A DNA stretch of 64,000 bases from Lonicera japonica (Eukaryota > Streptophyta > Magnoliopsida > Dipsacales > Caprifoliaceae). The number at the start of each line of letters is the position of its first letter. Within the stretch, counting starts at the first letter, position 1. A program made the translations under genes and the position numbers. Under the pieces are notes generated by a model. That model searched no databases. It saw only the letters and a program-made list of their open reading frames with translations, and was not told where the DNA came from. This document shows, in pieces, positions 48,182-61,587 of this stretch. The stretch covers positions 21,905,901 through 21,969,900 of the forward strand of contig CM038469.1 of NCBI GenBank assembly GCA_021464415.1, in the 5' to 3' direction.

Positions 48182-48340
48182 GCTGACGCCAATGAAAATG
48201 ACGTGAAGACTTTTTGAGATTTGTTAGATTTAGTTGTAATTATTCGATTTGGTTGTAAAATTTATTTTTTTTGGACATTTTGGACTGTTTAAAAACTGTA
48301 ATATTTATTTATATGGTGTTCTGGGACTGCCCAGATTAAG

Positions 48341-48391
<51 letters not shown>

Positions 48392-49423
48392 TTGCAAAAG
48401 GGAAACTGGACAAAATAGAGACTGCATTTTTGGAAGAAAAAAAAAAGAATAGAACACTTGAAGACTCTCTATTTTGGGTCAGTAGGACTCTCGGGGACGA
48501 CTGAAATTTAGGAGAAATTTCCCCCCGATCGACTCAACCGAATCATCACCCCGCTTGCGGGAGGTACATTTTTTATCACTCGCGAATCTCCTGTCAGCGA
48601 GTCAATTCCTATGTGCTCTAATTGCTATGTGTTTATTTTTTAGCACATTTATTTTGAATGGTGAATGATGAATAATTGGACCTAAAGCCTAGCCCGGCTA
48701 TTGAAACGAGTTGGGATTTCATCACCCACTCAATCGCTTATCCATTTGCTTGTGATCCTAAGCCATCATTAATTAAAATCAACTCACTAGCAAGCCAAAT
48801 AGGATTCGGTGTTCATAGGACCTCTAAAGAAAAGAAGCGATCGGTAGCCACTCCAGTGAGCTCTTCCAAGCCTATGGTAGATTGACTAGTTGGTATTTAA
48901 GTGGTGCCTTTGTGACCCTCCAACATATTAGTCCTTCGGCCCTGATTTGGGAGAATTTAATTGGTAAGCTTCTCGGACAATTTTTATTGTTCGTTTCGAT
49001 CAAATCTGGACAAGAGTAGGAGCACAAAATTTTCAATCAGGTGGTGTCAAAGAGCTCGCGCTTTCCCACCCGTGAATAATTAAAATTGACTACCCTTTCA
49101 CTAAATTGAAGATAAGAATTGGTTATATGCTATCTAGGAATTCTTTCCTTTATTAGTGTACGTCAACCAATTAGGATTGTAGTCATTTTGTGTCCTATTT
49201 TCTTGAACCACCAATCTATTCTTTTTGGAAAATCAAAATTTCACAATATTTATATCATTGGATGCGAAAGTCCAAAAGGCTACTGAACCGATCACGTAGC
49301 AATTCAACTCTTGATTCACGAGATACGGATCTCTGTGATCTTATAGTTGACCTCACCCCATTTTCCATAGTCTCGAGTCCAAGTTCACCCACATCTCCTA
49401 TCGTTCAAATTCCCCATCCGGAA
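48182..49423 (+). other. Untranslated leader of the Athila element
   Basis: Non-coding. It includes an A run of about 44 bases (48346-48389) and GC-rich text near 48500-48600. The main ORF can be extended upstream to 49190, but the extra 78 residues have no recognisable domain. Confidence 0.6.
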
Positions 49424-52400
49424 ATGGCGGAAGAACGTCCATTGAAAGACTACTTTGCTCCTATCACTGCAAATCCTCCATCTTGTATTGTCCTCCCAGC
49501 TACTACAGCTACTCATTTTGAAATTCGTCCGGCGACGATTTCAATGTTACCCAGTTTTCATGGCTTAGACCGAGAGAGTCCATACCCTCACTTGGGAAAA
49601 TTTCTCAATGTCTGTGCAACCTTTAAGAACCAAAATCTAAACGATGAGAATGTCCGGTTAAGGTTGTTCCCTTTCTCTCTTCATGACAAAGCTTCTTTGT
49701 GGCTTAATTCTTTGCCACAAGATTCAATTCGCTCATGGGATCAATTGGCCAAAAAGTTCATGTCTAAATTCTACCCAATGAATCGAACAAATGAAATGCG
49801 TCAATCCATCCAAGATTTTCGTCAGAAAGACAATGAACAATTTTATGAAGCATGGGATAGATTTCAGGATTTCATTATCAAATGCCCTCATCACGGCATT
49901 GATAAAAGTCGTCTAGTCCAATGTTTTTATAATGGTCTCAGTCCCACTTCTCGTAACATGATAGAGTCCATGCACAAGGGAAAGTTCATGCACCTCACTC
50001 CCACTGAAGCCTACACATTTTTAACTGAATTAGGAGAAGATTCACAGCAGTGGGATGCTTCTAATGAATTTTCTAGGTCTGACCCAAGTCTTAGAACTGG
50101 TGGTAGGTATGAAATCAAGAGTGACCCAGAGTTAAAGAACTTGATGCAAGGTTTAACAGCTTTGACCAAAACAGTGGAGGCTTTAGCTTGTTCAATGCAA
50201 AAGCAAACTGTTGAGCTTACTCCAATCATGAGTGTCCATAGTGAGCCCAACACATTTCCATGCACTGTCTGTTCTAGTGTACACCATACCGCTCACTCAT
50301 GCCCAACCTTCTTTCCTGAACCTGAGCCAATTATGGAACAAGCCTTTGAGTTTAATAACTTTAGGAAGCCCAATCCGGCTAGTTTCAGCCAGACATACAA
50401 TTCTGAGTGGAGGAACCATCCTAACTTTTCTTGGAAGCAAGATCAATCTTCGAATCCGCAACACTCACAACCTCAAGTTAGGGGTCCCCCAGGTTTCCAA
50501 GCCCAAGCTAGGCAGAACCCAAACCAGTTTCCAAATGATCGCCATCATTTTTCGCATCAAAATGGAAACCATTCGGGAAATCAACAGATTGTCCATTCGT
50601 CTAGTCATTCTTATGGTTCTGCGCCTCAGTTAAGTGCTAGTAGAGAGTTGGTTCCTCAACTTCCATATGCTGCCCCTCAACAGCAATCGAAATCAGCTCT
50701 CGAAGACCTTATGTTGCAAATTCTCACGCAACAACAACAAACTCTTAATGCCCATACACAAAGCACCTCTCAAGCAATCCAACAAATGCAACAACAGTTG
50801 AGTCAATTGACTGCTGAAAGAGACAAGGGTAAATTCCCTAGTCAACCAATTGCTAATCCAAAAGGTAATAGCAAAGAGCCTGTGTATGAGGTTGGTTCCT
50901 TTTCTGGTCAAGACCAATTTCAAGGTGAGTTGAAGTCTGTCACCACCTTAAGATCAGGACGGCAAATTGATAATCATGTTGAAATGCCTAATGATTCCAT
51001 TGAGAATGATACATCTGTCATTCCCAAATTCCCTCCTAGTGAACCAGAAGGTGTGGTTCAAGATACAAATTTGTCGAAGGAGGATTCCAAAGTTTCACTC
51101 AAGAAAAAAGAAGGGACTCAACCTAAGGAAACAATTTATGTGCCTCGGGCACCCTTTCCTGATAGGTTAGCATTGACCACCAAAGCGAAGCACTTTGATG
51201 AGATTAAGGAAGTGTTCCAAAATGTTCATATCAACATTCCATTCCTTACTGCCATCAAACAAATCCCTTCGTATGCTAAGTTCTTGAAAGACTTGTGTAC
51301 TGTCAAGCGGAGGACAAATGTCCCACATGATGCTTTCATAGCCGAACAGGCTACATCTGTCATTCAGCAAAAGACTGTTGTCAAATACAAAGATCCTGGT
51401 CGTCCTACGATCCCATGCAAGTTAGGTAACAAGTATTCAACTCAAGCGTTACTTGATTTAGGAGCCAGTGTTAATTTGTTACCATATTCTCTCTACCAAG
51501 AGTTGGGCTTGCAAGATATGAAGCCCACTCGAGTCACTCTGCAATTGGCAGATCGTTCTGTCAAAGTCCCCCGAGGAATTGTTGAGGATGTTTTGGTTAA
51601 GGTGTCTGACTTTTATTACCCAGTTGATTTCATAGTTCTAGACACCCAGCCCTCTGATGAAAACTCCATCCCAATCATTTTGGGACGTCCTTTTCTTGCC
51701 ACTGCAAATGCGCTCATTAACTGTAGGAATGGGTCTATGACTCTTACCTTTGGTAATTTGACAGTGGAAGTCAATATTTTTCAACTCATGAAACATCCAT
51801 CTGATGTTGAAATGGTAGAAGAAGTGTGTGTTATCGATAGTCTTGTTCAAGAAATGGTGGACCATTCTTATCCTGACGATCCTATCCAACAATGTCTGAA
51901 TTTTCTTGAATCAGATTTTGATTTAGATGATGCCATGGATAGTGTCAATTCTTTGTTAGACTCCACCACTTTGATAGACATTGATAAATGGATCACTGAG
52001 AATGAAACTTGGACAGATTGCTTTGAATCTCTTCATCTTGAACCAATTCTTGGTATAGATACTGGCCCTAACAGTGTGGTTAAGTCTGATTGCGAGTCGA
52101 TGCTTGCAACTATACCTGAAACTGAGTTCACCAATGTTCAGGATTCACAAATAAGTTTGGACCTAAAGCCATTGCCTTCTGAGCTGAAATATGTCCATTT
52201 AGGTTCAAATCAAACTCATCCAGTCATCATTGCCTCCGACTTGACTTCCGAGCAAGAAGTTAATCTAGTCGATGTTTTAAGAAAGCATAAATCAGCCTTG
52301 GGTTGGAACATATCTGACCTTAAAGGTATCAGTCCGACTATTTGTAGTCATCGCATCCATTTGGAAGATGGTGCAAAAACTTCTCGTGAGCCACAACGTC

Positions 52401-55057
52401 GATTGAACCCAGTCATGAAAGAAGTTGTTCGATCAGAAATCCTTAAGTTGCTTGATGTAGGAATCATATACCCTATCTCTGACAGCCAATGGGTCAGCCC
52501 CATTCATGTTGTTCCAAAGAAATCTGGTATCACTGTTGTAAAAAATAGTGATAATGAGCTAGTCCCAACCAGAATCTCGACTGGATGGCGTGTCTGTATT
52601 GATTACCGAAAGCTAAATAGTGTCACAAGGAAAGATCATTTTCCTCTTCCTTTCATAGACCAAATGCTTGAGCGACTTGCTGGACATTCTTTTTATTGTT
52701 TCCTAGATGGATATTCTGGATACAATCAAATTCCCATTGATCCTCAAGACCAAGAAAAAACTACTTTCACATGTCCATTTGGCACATTTGCCTATTCACG
52801 CATGCCATTCGGCTTGTGCAATGCACCTGCGACTTTTCAAAGGTGTATGATGAGCATTTTCAGTGATATGGTGGAACGATTCTTAGAGGTCTTTATGGAC
52901 GATTTCTCTGTGTATGGCTCATCCTTTGATCAATGCCTTTCTCATCTGACCATGGTGTTAGAACGATGCCAAGAAAAGAATTTAGTTCTTAATTGGGAAA
53001 AATGTCATTTCATGGTAAAAAAAGGTATTGTTTTGGGACATGTAATCTCTTGCAAAGGTATTGAGGTCGATAAGGCAAAGGTTGATTTAATCTCCTCTTT
53101 ACCAGCTCCTAGGTCAATTAAGGACATCCGTTCTTTTTTAGGGCATGCCGGTTTCTATCGGCGATTTATCAAGGATTTTTCTAAGATAGCCCGACCTTTG
53201 ACTAATCTTCTTTCGAAAGACGTGCCTTTTGTCTTCAATGAAGCTTGTGTCATTGGTTTTGAGCGTCTTAAATCCGAGTTGATCTCAGCTCCGATTATTC
53301 GACCTCCTGATTGGGATCTCCCGTTTGAAATCATGTGCGATGCATCTGATTATGCCATTGGGGCTGTTTTGGGGCAGAGAGTTAATAAACGTTCTCATGT
53401 GATTCATTATGCTAGCAAAACTCTCAATCCAGCCCAACTCAATTACACAACGACTGAGAAAGAATTGTTGGCGGTCGTCTTTGCCCTCGACAAATTTCGT
53501 GCATACCTTCTTGGATCTCCAGTCACTGTGTACTCTGATCATTCGGCATTAAGGTACCTTCTAAGCAAAAAAGATGCCAAATCTCGCCTCATCCGTTGGA
53601 TCCTCTTGCTCCAAGAATTTAACTTGGCAATCAAAGATAAAAAGGGTACTGAGAATGTGGTCGCTGACCACCTGTCTAGACTCACTGCTATGTCTGAAAA
53701 TGGCCATTTGCCTATATCCGAGTCATTCCCTGATGAGCAACTTTTTGCTATTTCTCAGTCACCATGGTTTGCTGATATTGTCAACTTTCTTGTCACTAAC
53801 CAAATTCCCATTCATTGGACAAAGCAAGACAAGTCCAAATTCATGTCCATGGTCAAATACTACTCATGGGATGATCCTTTTCTCTTCAAGTATTGTCCTG
53901 ATCAAATCATCCGTAGATGTGTCCCCGAGTTTGAGCAAAATAAGATCCTTTCATTTTGCCATAACCATGCATGTGGTGGCCATTTTAGCTCGAAGAAAAC
54001 TGCTGCAAAAGTTTTGCAAAGCGGGTTTTACTGGCCCACCCTTTTTCGCAACGCTCATGAATTTTGTAAAGCCTGTCCAAATTGTCAACAATTAGGACGG
54101 CTATCTCGAAGGCATATGATGCCTCTCACGCCCATCTTGATCGTTGAGATCTTTGATGTTTGGGGGATCGACTTTATGGGCCCATTTCCCCCATCTCATG
54201 GTTTTAAATATATCCTTATGGCAGTCGACTATGTCTCCAAGTGGATAGAAGCGATACCCTGTTACACAAATGATCATCGAGTTGTTGTGAAATTCTTGAA
54301 AGAATATGTCTTTGCTCGGTTTGGTACTCCAAGAGCCATCATCAGTGATAACGGTACACATTTTTGTAACCGTATCTTTGAGAATCTCGTTAAGAAGTAT
54401 GGCATAACCCATAAACTTGCTTTGGCGTACCATCCCCAAACCAGTGGCCAGGTAGAAGTTTCAAATCGTCAGATTAAGCAAATTCTTGAAAAGACAGTCA
54501 ATCCAAGTAGGAAAGATTGGTCTTTGCGACTTGCAGATGCTCTTTGGGCATACCGCACCGCCTTCAAGACTCCTATAGGCATGTCCCCTTATCGCTTAAT
54601 CTTTGGTAAGCCCTGTCACCTTCCAGTCGAACTTGAGCACAATGCATACTGGGCTATCAAAACCCTTAACTTTGATCTTGATAAAGCTGGTGAGCAAAGA
54701 AAGTTGCAACTCAATGAACTTGAGGAATTACGAAATGATGCTTATGATCTGTCTAAGAAATACAAGGACAAAATGAAATGGATTCATGATCATAGCATAT
54801 TGCGAAAAGAGTTTCATCCTGGACAGAAAGTGTTATTGTATAATTCTCGCCTGCACCTTTTCCCTGGTAAATTGAAAACCAGGTGGGAAGGACCTTTCAC
54901 TGTCCAATCTGTCACACCTTATGGTGCCATCACTGTTGAAAATCCGAAAGATGGTACTACCTTTCAGGTCAATGGTCAAAGATTGAAACCATTCTTCGAG
55001 CTTAATTCATCTCTAGTAGAGCAAATTGACCTTGTTAATCCCATGTACCTTGAGTAA
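49424..55057 (+). CDS. gag-pol: Athila gag-pol polyprotein, intact
   Basis: The polyprotein builds the particle, copies the RNA and inserts the DNA. The frame opens with an ATG at 49190, but [10 protein letters not shown] at 49424 matches the usual Athila gag start, giving 1877 residues. Counting from 49190: gag core 123-270; CCHC knuckle [14 protein letters not shown] at 358-371; protease D756 in [11 protein letters not shown] with FMDD at 1235-1238; RNase H from about 1378 with [11 protein letters not shown] (D1384); integrase zinc region from about 1590; catalytic D1661, D1720 and E1756 with 35 residues between the last two; then a GPY/F-type end ([14 protein letters not shown]). No stop or frameshift interrupts it, unlike both Tat elements. 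No chromodomain is seen. Confidence 0.96.
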   Translation: MAEERPLKDYFAPITANPPSCIVLPATTATHFEIRPATISMLPSFHGLDRESPYPHLGKFLNVCATFKNQNLNDENVRLRLFPFSLHDKASLWLNSLPQDSIRSWDQLAKKFMSKFYPMNRTNEMRQSIQDFRQKDNEQFYEAWDRFQDFIIKCPHHGIDKSRLVQCFYNGLSPTSRNMIESMHKGKFMHLTPTEAYTFLTELGEDSQQWDASNEFSRSDPSLRTGGRYEIKSDPELKNLMQGLTALTKTVEALACSMQKQTVELTPIMSVHSEPNTFPCTVCSSVHHTAHSCPTFFPEPEPIMEQAFEFNNFRKPNPASFSQTYNSEWRNHPNFSWKQDQSSNPQHSQPQVRGPPGFQAQARQNPNQFPNDRHHFSHQNGNHSGNQQIVHSSSHSYGSAPQLSASRELVPQLPYAAPQQQSKSALEDLMLQILTQQQQTLNAHTQSTSQAIQQMQQQLSQLTAERDKGKFPSQPIANPKGNSKEPVYEVGSFSGQDQFQGELKSVTTLRSGRQIDNHVEMPNDSIENDTSVIPKFPPSEPEGVVQDTNLSKEDSKVSLKKKEGTQPKETIYVPRAPFPDRLALTTKAKHFDEIKEVFQNVHINIPFLTAIKQIPSYAKFLKDLCTVKRRTNVPHDAFIAEQATSVIQQKTVVKYKDPGRPTIPCKLGNKYSTQALLDLGASVNLLPYSLYQELGLQDMKPTRVTLQLADRSVKVPRGIVEDVLVKVSDFYYPVDFIVLDTQPSDENSIPIILGRPFLATANALINCRNGSMTLTFGNLTVEVNIFQLMKHPSDVEMVEEVCVIDSLVQEMVDHSYPDDPIQQCLNFLESDFDLDDAMDSVNSLLDSTTLIDIDKWITENETWTDCFESLHLEPILGIDTGPNSVVKSDCESMLATIPETEFTNVQDSQISLDLKPLPSELKYVHLGSNQTHPVIIASDLTSEQEVNLVDVLRKHKSALGWNISDLKGISPTICSHRIHLEDGAKTSREPQRRLNPVMKEVVRSEILKLLDVGIIYPISDSQWVSPIHVVPKKSGITVVKNSDNELVPTRISTGWRVCIDYRKLNSVTRKDHFPLPFIDQMLERLAGHSFYCFLDGYSGYNQIPIDPQDQEKTTFTCPFGTFAYSRMPFGLCNAPATFQRCMMSIFSDMVERFLEVFMDDFSVYGSSFDQCLSHLTMVLERCQEKNLVLNWEKCHFMVKKGIVLGHVISCKGIEVDKAKVDLISSLPAPRSIKDIRSFLGHAGFYRRFIKDFSKIARPLTNLLSKDVPFVFNEACVIGFERLKSELISAPIIRPPDWDLPFEIMCDASDYAIGAVLGQRVNKRSHVIHYASKTLNPAQLNYTTTEKELLAVVFALDKFRAYLLGSPVTVYSDHSALRYLLSKKDAKSRLIRWILLLQEFNLAIKDKKGTENVVADHLSRLTAMSENGHLPISESFPDEQLFAISQSPWFADIVNFLVTNQIPIHWTKQDKSKFMSMVKYYSWDDPFLFKYCPDQIIRRCVPEFEQNKILSFCHNHACGGHFSSKKTAAKVLQSGFYWPTLFRNAHEFCKACPNCQQLGRLSRRHMMPLTPILIVEIFDVWGIDFMGPFPPSHGFKYILMAVDYVSKWIEAIPCYTNDHRVVVKFLKEYVFARFGTPRAIISDNGTHFCNRIFENLVKKYGITHKLALAYHPQTSGQVEVSNRQIKQILEKTVNPSRKDWSLRLADALWAYRTAFKTPIGMSPYRLIFGKPCHLPVELEHNAYWAIKTLNFDLDKAGEQRKLQLNELEELRNDAYDLSKKYKDKMKWIHDHSILRKEFHPGQKVLLYNSRLHLFPGKLKTRWEGPFTVQSVTPYGAITVENPKDGTTFQVNGQRLKPFFELNSSLVEQIDLVNPMYLE

Positions 55058-55488
55058 ACATCATACTAAGGGGTTGTTGTTATCTTTCCGCCCTCTCTGT
55101 ACTCTTATTCTAGCTCTATCATTTTTGAGGGTGTGTCTGCTTTGTCTGGCTGAAGACATTAAACTTAGCGCTTCTGGGAGGCAACCCATTGAGTGTGTTT
55201 CTGAGTACCAGTCTTATCCTGTTTGGGGGTGGTTTTTTACTAATCCACCCATGAGTTATATATGATAGACTTGTGCAATTGTTTCCGTGTCTTTTGCTTA
55301 TCCAGATTCTGATGGATACTTTTCACGGTTCAACTTTCGAATCAGGTAATTACGGTAATTTTTCCAACCTTATGCTTACATTTATATATTTCATCTTTAG
55401 CATCGAGGACGATGTTCTCTTTGTTTGGGGTGTGGTTTTACCAAATTAGTTCCCTTTTTGAAAACTGATTCAGAAGCAACACATTTTC

Positions 55489-55522
<34 letters not shown>

Positions 55523-56926
55523 TTTTTCTTTTTTTTCTTTTAAAAGTTTTTGGCGATTCAATATCTTATCCATGATGAGATTGAATGACGATGATCCATT
55601 TTTTAGAAGTCAAGGAATCATAATGTCTAATGTTAGTCTTATAAGCTTTAACGATACCTTTATAGGCATATAAGCACTATCAATTCTTAGAGTTCACATG
55701 TCTTTGCACAACGGTTATATCTGTAGTATGTGATTCTCTAATGAGCTAAAAAGAATACTTGTGGAGACTTAAACCCGTGAGTTTAGAGCCTTTCACCTTG
55801 TAGAGAGTTATACGCAAACTCTGAGTCACAAGATGACTTAACTTCATTTGGATATCGTCATTAATATCGTTGCATGATCTCATATTCTTTCATATTTGGC
55901 TGACCACTGAGAATGAAATCCTTTTTGAGTTGTGAAACTTTTACCAAGTCAAAACAAAAATTGCCGCATTAAACCTTAGAGATGACATTAGGCCATCATT
56001 GCCAAAATAATCCTACCATTTATTTCATGACCTATCCTTGTGTTTGAGAAAAGTATGGTTGATCTGACAAAAGAAATTATTGTTTTCAACATGCAATCGT
56101 TTCAAATCGCATAAAAAAAAAAAAAAAAAAAATTGCGATCAACAATAGAGCATGAAAACAAGTGATACTAGAAAAGTCCAAACTCCTTAGAAAGTCTTCA
56201 ACCTTCTTATACACACATCAACATTCCATTTTCCCTCATCCCACCCCATATAAAAGACCTAGTTGATCTTTGGTGCGGTAGTGTTTGTTAAGGTAATATG
56301 TTTAAACAACTTGACATTCTCACATGGTGGTTGGCATTCCTTTCATGAGATCAAATTCTTTCCAATATCCGTCTTTCTTATTTATGCTTGTGAGTTATTT
56401 GCTTTGTGTGCATCTACTCTTGTCACTCACAAGCAAAGAGAGAAACAATTAGCCACATCTCGGAGCGATTCAATTTTGAGAGAATATATCTAGTGAGATT
56501 TGAAGTCGAAGCGTAAATTCTATAAGGCAAATATAGGGAATCACATCAAAATTATTTAAATGCCGGTTGCAAACACTGAATCTTAAGAAGGATTGTGCCA
56601 TTTTGGTATTGTATAGCATACAAGCTTCTATTAACTTCGATGATTCATTGTCTTCTCTATAGCTGGATACTTGATATTTCCCTGAGGCAAAATAAGAGAA
56701 AGTATCGCCGAAAATAATTTTTTTTTTTTTGTAAATACGTTTTGGAAGTTTATGGGTGTCTTCGCTGCAAACCCTTACGAGACTTCACTCGTCCTCTTTG
56801 GGTGACTTAGAGGTTTAAAAGGCTTGTTGCACATGCTAAGTGCAATCGAGAATCACCATGGAAAGTGATTCGTTTTGGCTCCTTATCTATTATCTCTCTT
56901 TTTGCTTGCGGACTAGCAAAATGCTG
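55058..56926 (+). other. Athila 3' untranslated region with conserved motifs
   Basis: There is no env-like ORF. A short hairpin TGGG-AGGCAA-CCCA lies at 55175-55188, a motif known (from memory) after pol in many plant Athila copies. A purine-tract-like TTTGGGGTGTGG at 55424-55435 follows GAGGACGATG. Two A runs lie near 55492-55520 and 56110-56131. Confidence 0.6.
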
Positions 56927-56939
56927 TTTGGGGGTGGTG
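56927..56939 (+). other. Polypurine tract of the Athila element
   Basis: TTTGGGGGTGGTG directly abuts the 3' LTR start TGATAAG. Confidence 0.85.
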
Positions 56940-58516
56940 TGATAAGCACCCAAAACTGTTATTTTTAATTCCCCAAATGCCGAAATTTAAGTGTCAAAAA
57001 TTGCATTATATTATCTAATGTTGACATTTAGTTGTTTTGCAGGTTCTTGTCTCAATTTATGTAATTAAATGCTTAACTTTGTTGAATATGTGAGACAGGA
57101 CACCTAAAGTTGCTCGGATAGTTTTTAAAGCATAACTTTTTGCTCGGAACTCCGAATCATGCGTTTCTTGAGCCTAAAATCAAGAGAATTTCGAGAGCTA
57201 CAACTTTCCAGTTCAACACTTTTCCAAATTCGGCCATCTTCATATCCTAAATTTCATTGCAATATTCCGGCAGCAAAAGAAAAAAAGAGAGAAAAATATC
57301 CCAAAAGTGTGTGTGCCCACTCTCATATTTTTTTAATCTCTCAACCCATAACCCAACACTCCACTACCTAGACAATGTCCACATTATTCTCTTACACACC
57401 CCACTCTCTAGACAAAGCCTATTATTCTCTTACACCCCCTCACCCCATTGTCTACTTTTCATGATTATGTTCCTCTCCCATTTTCACACATATATTGATT
57501 CATATTTGGCCAAGAGAAGGAGACCACCTACGTGAGTTTGAAAGAAAGGAGGAGAGCTTGGAGCAAGAGAGCTTGTTCTAGAGAGAGAAAATATTTGAGT
57601 GCTACATATTTTTCTTCTTCTTGTATTATTGTTTCATTTTATTGAAGAAGATAATATTGTAGAGTGTTGAGAGAAATTCTTTTACTCACATATTTGGAGA
57701 TATTTAAGGAGCTATTTTATTATTTGTTTTGTTCTTCTATCTTTATGGAAGGCTAATCTCCCTTTCAAGGGGAGAGATGAAGCCTCATTTTTATTTGTGA
57801 TTTAGAATTTTATAATATTGCATAAATATACTCATTTGTGATTTTTCTTAAATAAGATCTTTGGATCACTCTACATACCATAGGTGATCCCATTTTGGTT
57901 TTTATACTTGACTTAAGAGATGAGCTACATACCATAGGATTTTCTTAAGTTCATTTTATTTTCCAAATTTATCTTCTAGTTCTTTAATGTTAATGTAAGT
58001 GAGTGACAACCTTGTATTATTATTATTTCTAAAAGAAGAAAATATAGATCTTGAAAGGAAAAATCTCTTATAAACAAATAAATTGTCAAATACTATTTGG
58101 TTATCTTTTGGGTTCACTCTACATACCATAGGTGATTCCATTTAATCAAACTAGTATAGAATTTATTTTGGGTATATATGTGCAATAATATATTATTCTA
58201 GATCCATTGATAATTTGGTGGTGGATTCTTAACTCTTGAAATCCCTACACTTTATTTCTCCAAGACAACTTTCTCTACTTTCATTACATTTTAGTAGTAT
58301 TAAAATTATTCCTAAGAAAAGTAAGCATTTCTAAAAGAAAAAAAAATGGTTTTTATTCTAAATCTATTATTTTCTCAACTTTGTTTTCATTGATTCATAA
58401 AACAACTCCCGTGGATTTGACCCCTTACTACTACTATCTACGTTACTAATATATTTTGTAGGTACATAAGGGTCTTTGATCAAGCTATTTTTAGCGACGA
58501 AGATAGCTCCATATCA
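56940..58516 (+). repeat. 3' LTR of the Athila element (1577 bp)
   Basis: Nearly identical to the 5' LTR. Ends CTCCATATCA and is followed by the GCATC duplication and the rest of the pectin acetylesterase exon 5. Confidence 0.97.
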
Positions 58517-60393
58517 GCATCAAATGTATAGCCTCCTGCAAATCTCTATTCTCTGGCTCCCTCTTTTCCTTTCTATTCCTAATTACATATATCCAGTAAT
58601 AATAATTATTTTATATATATACACATATTAGGCTCTTCTCACCGGATGCTCAGCTGGTGGTTTGGCAACCATACTGCATTGTGATAAATTCCGAGCGTTG
58701 CTGGCCACCAAGGCTAGAGTAAAATGCCTTTCTGATGGTGGATATTTTCTCCATGCGTAAGGCTTCGATGGATCTTCTTTGCACACTATCAACAACCTTC
58801 TTTAATAGTTTTTTTAAGCAATTCCGAAGTTCTAGTTGCCGATTTCTGACTAATTCAAACTACATAACAGGAAAGATTTCTATGGAGGATATCGCTTTGA
58901 ACATGCGAAGTTTGACAAAGTCGTTGACCTACATGTACTCTTACTTTTAAATTTGACGATTTCTTTTTGCCACCTATAATATAAAACATTATATATGATT
59001 TTGATTTTAATTTGTTTTCTTCCATGCAGGGGTCAGCAAAGAATTTGCCACAGACTTGTACTTCAAAGATTAAACCAAGTCTGGTTAGAACACATTTTTT
59101 TGTTATATTACTTACCACCTTATATTAATTGTGCTGCTTTGTGAGAATAACACTTGATTTCATTTCAGTGCTTCTACCCACAAAACGTTATTCGTCGTAT
59201 TGAAACCCCACTATTTATTTTAAATTCAGTCTTTGATTCGTATCAGGTTAGATACCATCAACTCCCATAAGAATAAGTTGTCGATCTTTTCTCATTTTCA
59301 TTTTTAAAAAGGTTAATGAGTTGTCTTTGTTTATAATTCTTTGATTTAATAATATCTTTTCAGCTTGAGTACGTTTTTGCCCTTACATATCTACCTAAAG
59401 TCGGCCACTCCTGGATGAAATGCCCAAATAACACAAAGTACTGCTCATCCAGCCAAATCAAGAGATTGGAAGGTCACCCCTCTAAACTATTTACAAAATA
59501 ATTTTTACTAACTTTGTAGTAATACTAATTTTATGAATTTAAATTTCATTTGAAAATAGCCCACATTCAAGCACTGAAAATGGATGAAGGACAACAATTT
59601 TTTTTCAATCAAAAAGAAAGGCCAAATACCTATCGTTAAAATATTTGAGACGTTTTAGTATGTTCTAGCATGGCCAAAAAAAAAAAGGAGATTTATAGGT
59701 ACTTTATTTGGCACATCAAGAATTTAATTTCAATATACCCCTCATTTTAATAAAAACTGAAAGGTGTTTGTGTGAACTTGTAGAAACTCTCTTTAATATT
59801 ATGGTAAGAGCCAAACAAACACTATTTACAAATACACACAGATATATATAATATATGCACTTAAAATAAGATCATTGGTCATCGGCATTTTAATAACTTA
59901 TATACTTGTTCCTCAATTTTTCCTTATGGCACATTATGACAAATGACATAATTTAATTTTTAGCTTCTCGCTTTAACAGCCTTGGAGAAACTAATTCTTG
60001 AAATTTTCATTTATATATGTCATTTGTGGGTTTATCTCCAGGTTTACAGTCAGAATTTGTGAACACAGTTTTGACTAGGTTGGGTAACCACCCTTCCTCT
60101 AGAGGCTTGTTCATCAATTCTTGTTATGCTCATTGCCAATCTTTGTTTGGGCCCAGTTGGCTTGGACCTAATGTTACACTAAATCACAAGGTATCCTAAG
60201 ACATTGTTACGCTTATTTTCGTAGAATATTGTTAATTCTCTTAATTTCCACAAAGAATAAAGCTAATATACATGCATGTTTTGCTCTACAGACGATTTCT
60301 GAGACTGTTGGGGATTGGTTTTACGATAGACGTGTGGTGCACCTCATAGATCACAAACACAACTTGCCACATACGTGTGTGCATGAAAACTGA
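58517..60393 (+). pseudogene. PAE: Pectin acetylesterase, 3' part (exons 5 end to 12)
   Basis: It starts with the second copy of the duplicated GCATC and the last four bases of exon 5. Exon 6 carries the GxSxG-like nucleophile motif and exons 9 and 11 the Asp and His. The C-terminus reads LPHTCVHEN before TGA at 60391. Every exon is open, so the catalytic half has no decay beyond separation from its start. No TATA box or start codon suitable for independent expression was identified, although the 3' LTR promoter lies directly upstream and could drive a truncated transcript. Confidence 0.85.
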
Positions 60394-61587
60394 GAGCCCC
60401 ATCCTATCCTAATGATAAATATATGTGGCATTAGTTCTTTGGCAACTTTAATTTGTATTATTTTGCGTCTTGTTGTACTCAAAAAGCCTTATTGCATGTA
60501 GTGCGAAACTTAATAACCCATTTTTGATTCTCTTTATGTAATCTTAGTTTGGATGATGAGTACGCAAAGAGCAGGTTGATCTCCCTAAACTATTTCCCAT
60601 GATATATTTGCATCATACGCACCCATATATATATAGAGCCGTTTGCTTAAGGGTGATCTTTAATAGAAGGCGACTTATATATAGGCAGGCCATGTTACAA
60701 AGATAAGATTTAACAGTTAGATAGGAATCCAAGAAATAATTAATCAAAGGTTTGTAAAGGATCCAAAAGTACCTAAATACTCAATATTTATAAATATGTA
60801 TATATTAGAAGAGGAAACCTTACTGTTAAAATGTAAAAATCCAAAATAAGTGGCCAAAGTTTGTTAATAGAAAAAGTATGCTGTTTCCAAAAACTAAAAC
60901 CAATAAAAACAATTCATGAACATATCAAAAAAATGTAAAAAATTAAACATAATTAAATTTTTAATTAGGGGCAAAAGAAGTATACACCCTTGAAATGTAA
61001 AATAACTTTCATGTAGAAACCTTGGCTAAATAGAGAATGTTTGTGTGCCAATTGAACCAATATTATATTTGGGTTCAGTTCGAGTCTTAGCTAGGGAGAA
61101 AATGGATACAGTAGGTTTCTTTCCTCTTTTCAAAGTGAAAAATTAATATCATGTATGAACATGTGAAATATCGGTCGAGTAAAAATGACAAGTTTTGGAT
61201 TAATTGCAATACTTAGTCCTATATTTTTATGAAATCACCATTTTAGCCCTACACTTTCATAAATTTACGTTTAACTCTTGTTCAACCCAAATAAATTCTA
61301 ATATATCCTATCTAATACACTTTGAAATCAGTTACTCGTCAAACCTGAAGTGCTAAATCAAGTGTCACCATGCACGAACTATTTTCTGTCCTTTTCAAAT
61401 ACTTAGTATAATCTTCATAGTCGGCTAGTGACTTTGTCGAAGTTCCAGTCACCCAAGGTTTGGCCATGGTCGCCAGCTAGAGTTTCAAAAACGGAGATCA
61501 GTGGTCAATACCAGTTGATGCGGCTTAGTTGCTTCAATGGAGGAGATCGAAGGGAAGAAGAAAATTATGTCCATAAAATAATCATAA
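60394..61587. other. Intergenic DNA downstream of the pectin acetylesterase gene
   Basis: The 3' untranslated region probably lies within the first few hundred bases. No other gene is seen. The region is AT-rich with no ORF showing a known motif. Confidence 0.5.

Larger units (their letters stand above)
46584..58516 (+). mobile_element. Athila-lineage LTR retrotransposon, structurally complete (11933 bp)
   Basis: LTRs of 1578 and 1577 bp, a tRNA-Asp primer site, one uninterrupted gag-pol frame, a purine tract, and a perfect duplication GCATC (46579-46583 and 58517-58521). The two LTRs differ by two substitutions (T/C near 46595, A/G near 47738) and three 1-nt indels, so insertion was recent. 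The lineage is inferred from the [11 protein letters not shown] motif, the LDLGAS protease and the tRNA-Asp primer. There is no env-like ORF in the 1.9 kb after pol. Confidence 0.97.
45649..60393 (+). pseudogene. PAE: Pectin acetylesterase (CE13), split by an Athila element
   Basis: The enzyme removes acetyl groups from pectin in the cell wall and is secreted. Exons: 45649-45775, 45885-45967, 46056-46185, 46271-46353, 46501-46583 plus 58522-58525, 58632-58756, 58871-58934, 59030-59083, 59169-59246, 59364-59472, 60042-60190, 60292-60393. All introns are GT...AG and all phases fit. They total 1191 nt (396 residues), a normal length for the family. Motifs: [30 protein letters not shown] with the nucleophile Ser177, NSVFDSYQ with Asp274, NSCYAHCQ with His344. 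The 11.9-kb retrotransposon lies in exon 5, four bases before the splice donor. Exon 1 appears to carry two offsetting frameshifts that scramble the signal peptide. No other stop is seen. Confidence 0.9.

Noticed and set aside
55026..55265. 79-codon frame after Athila pol as an env-like protein
   Set aside because: It is too short, has no surface or transmembrane pattern of plant env-like proteins, and spans the conserved non-coding hairpin motif.
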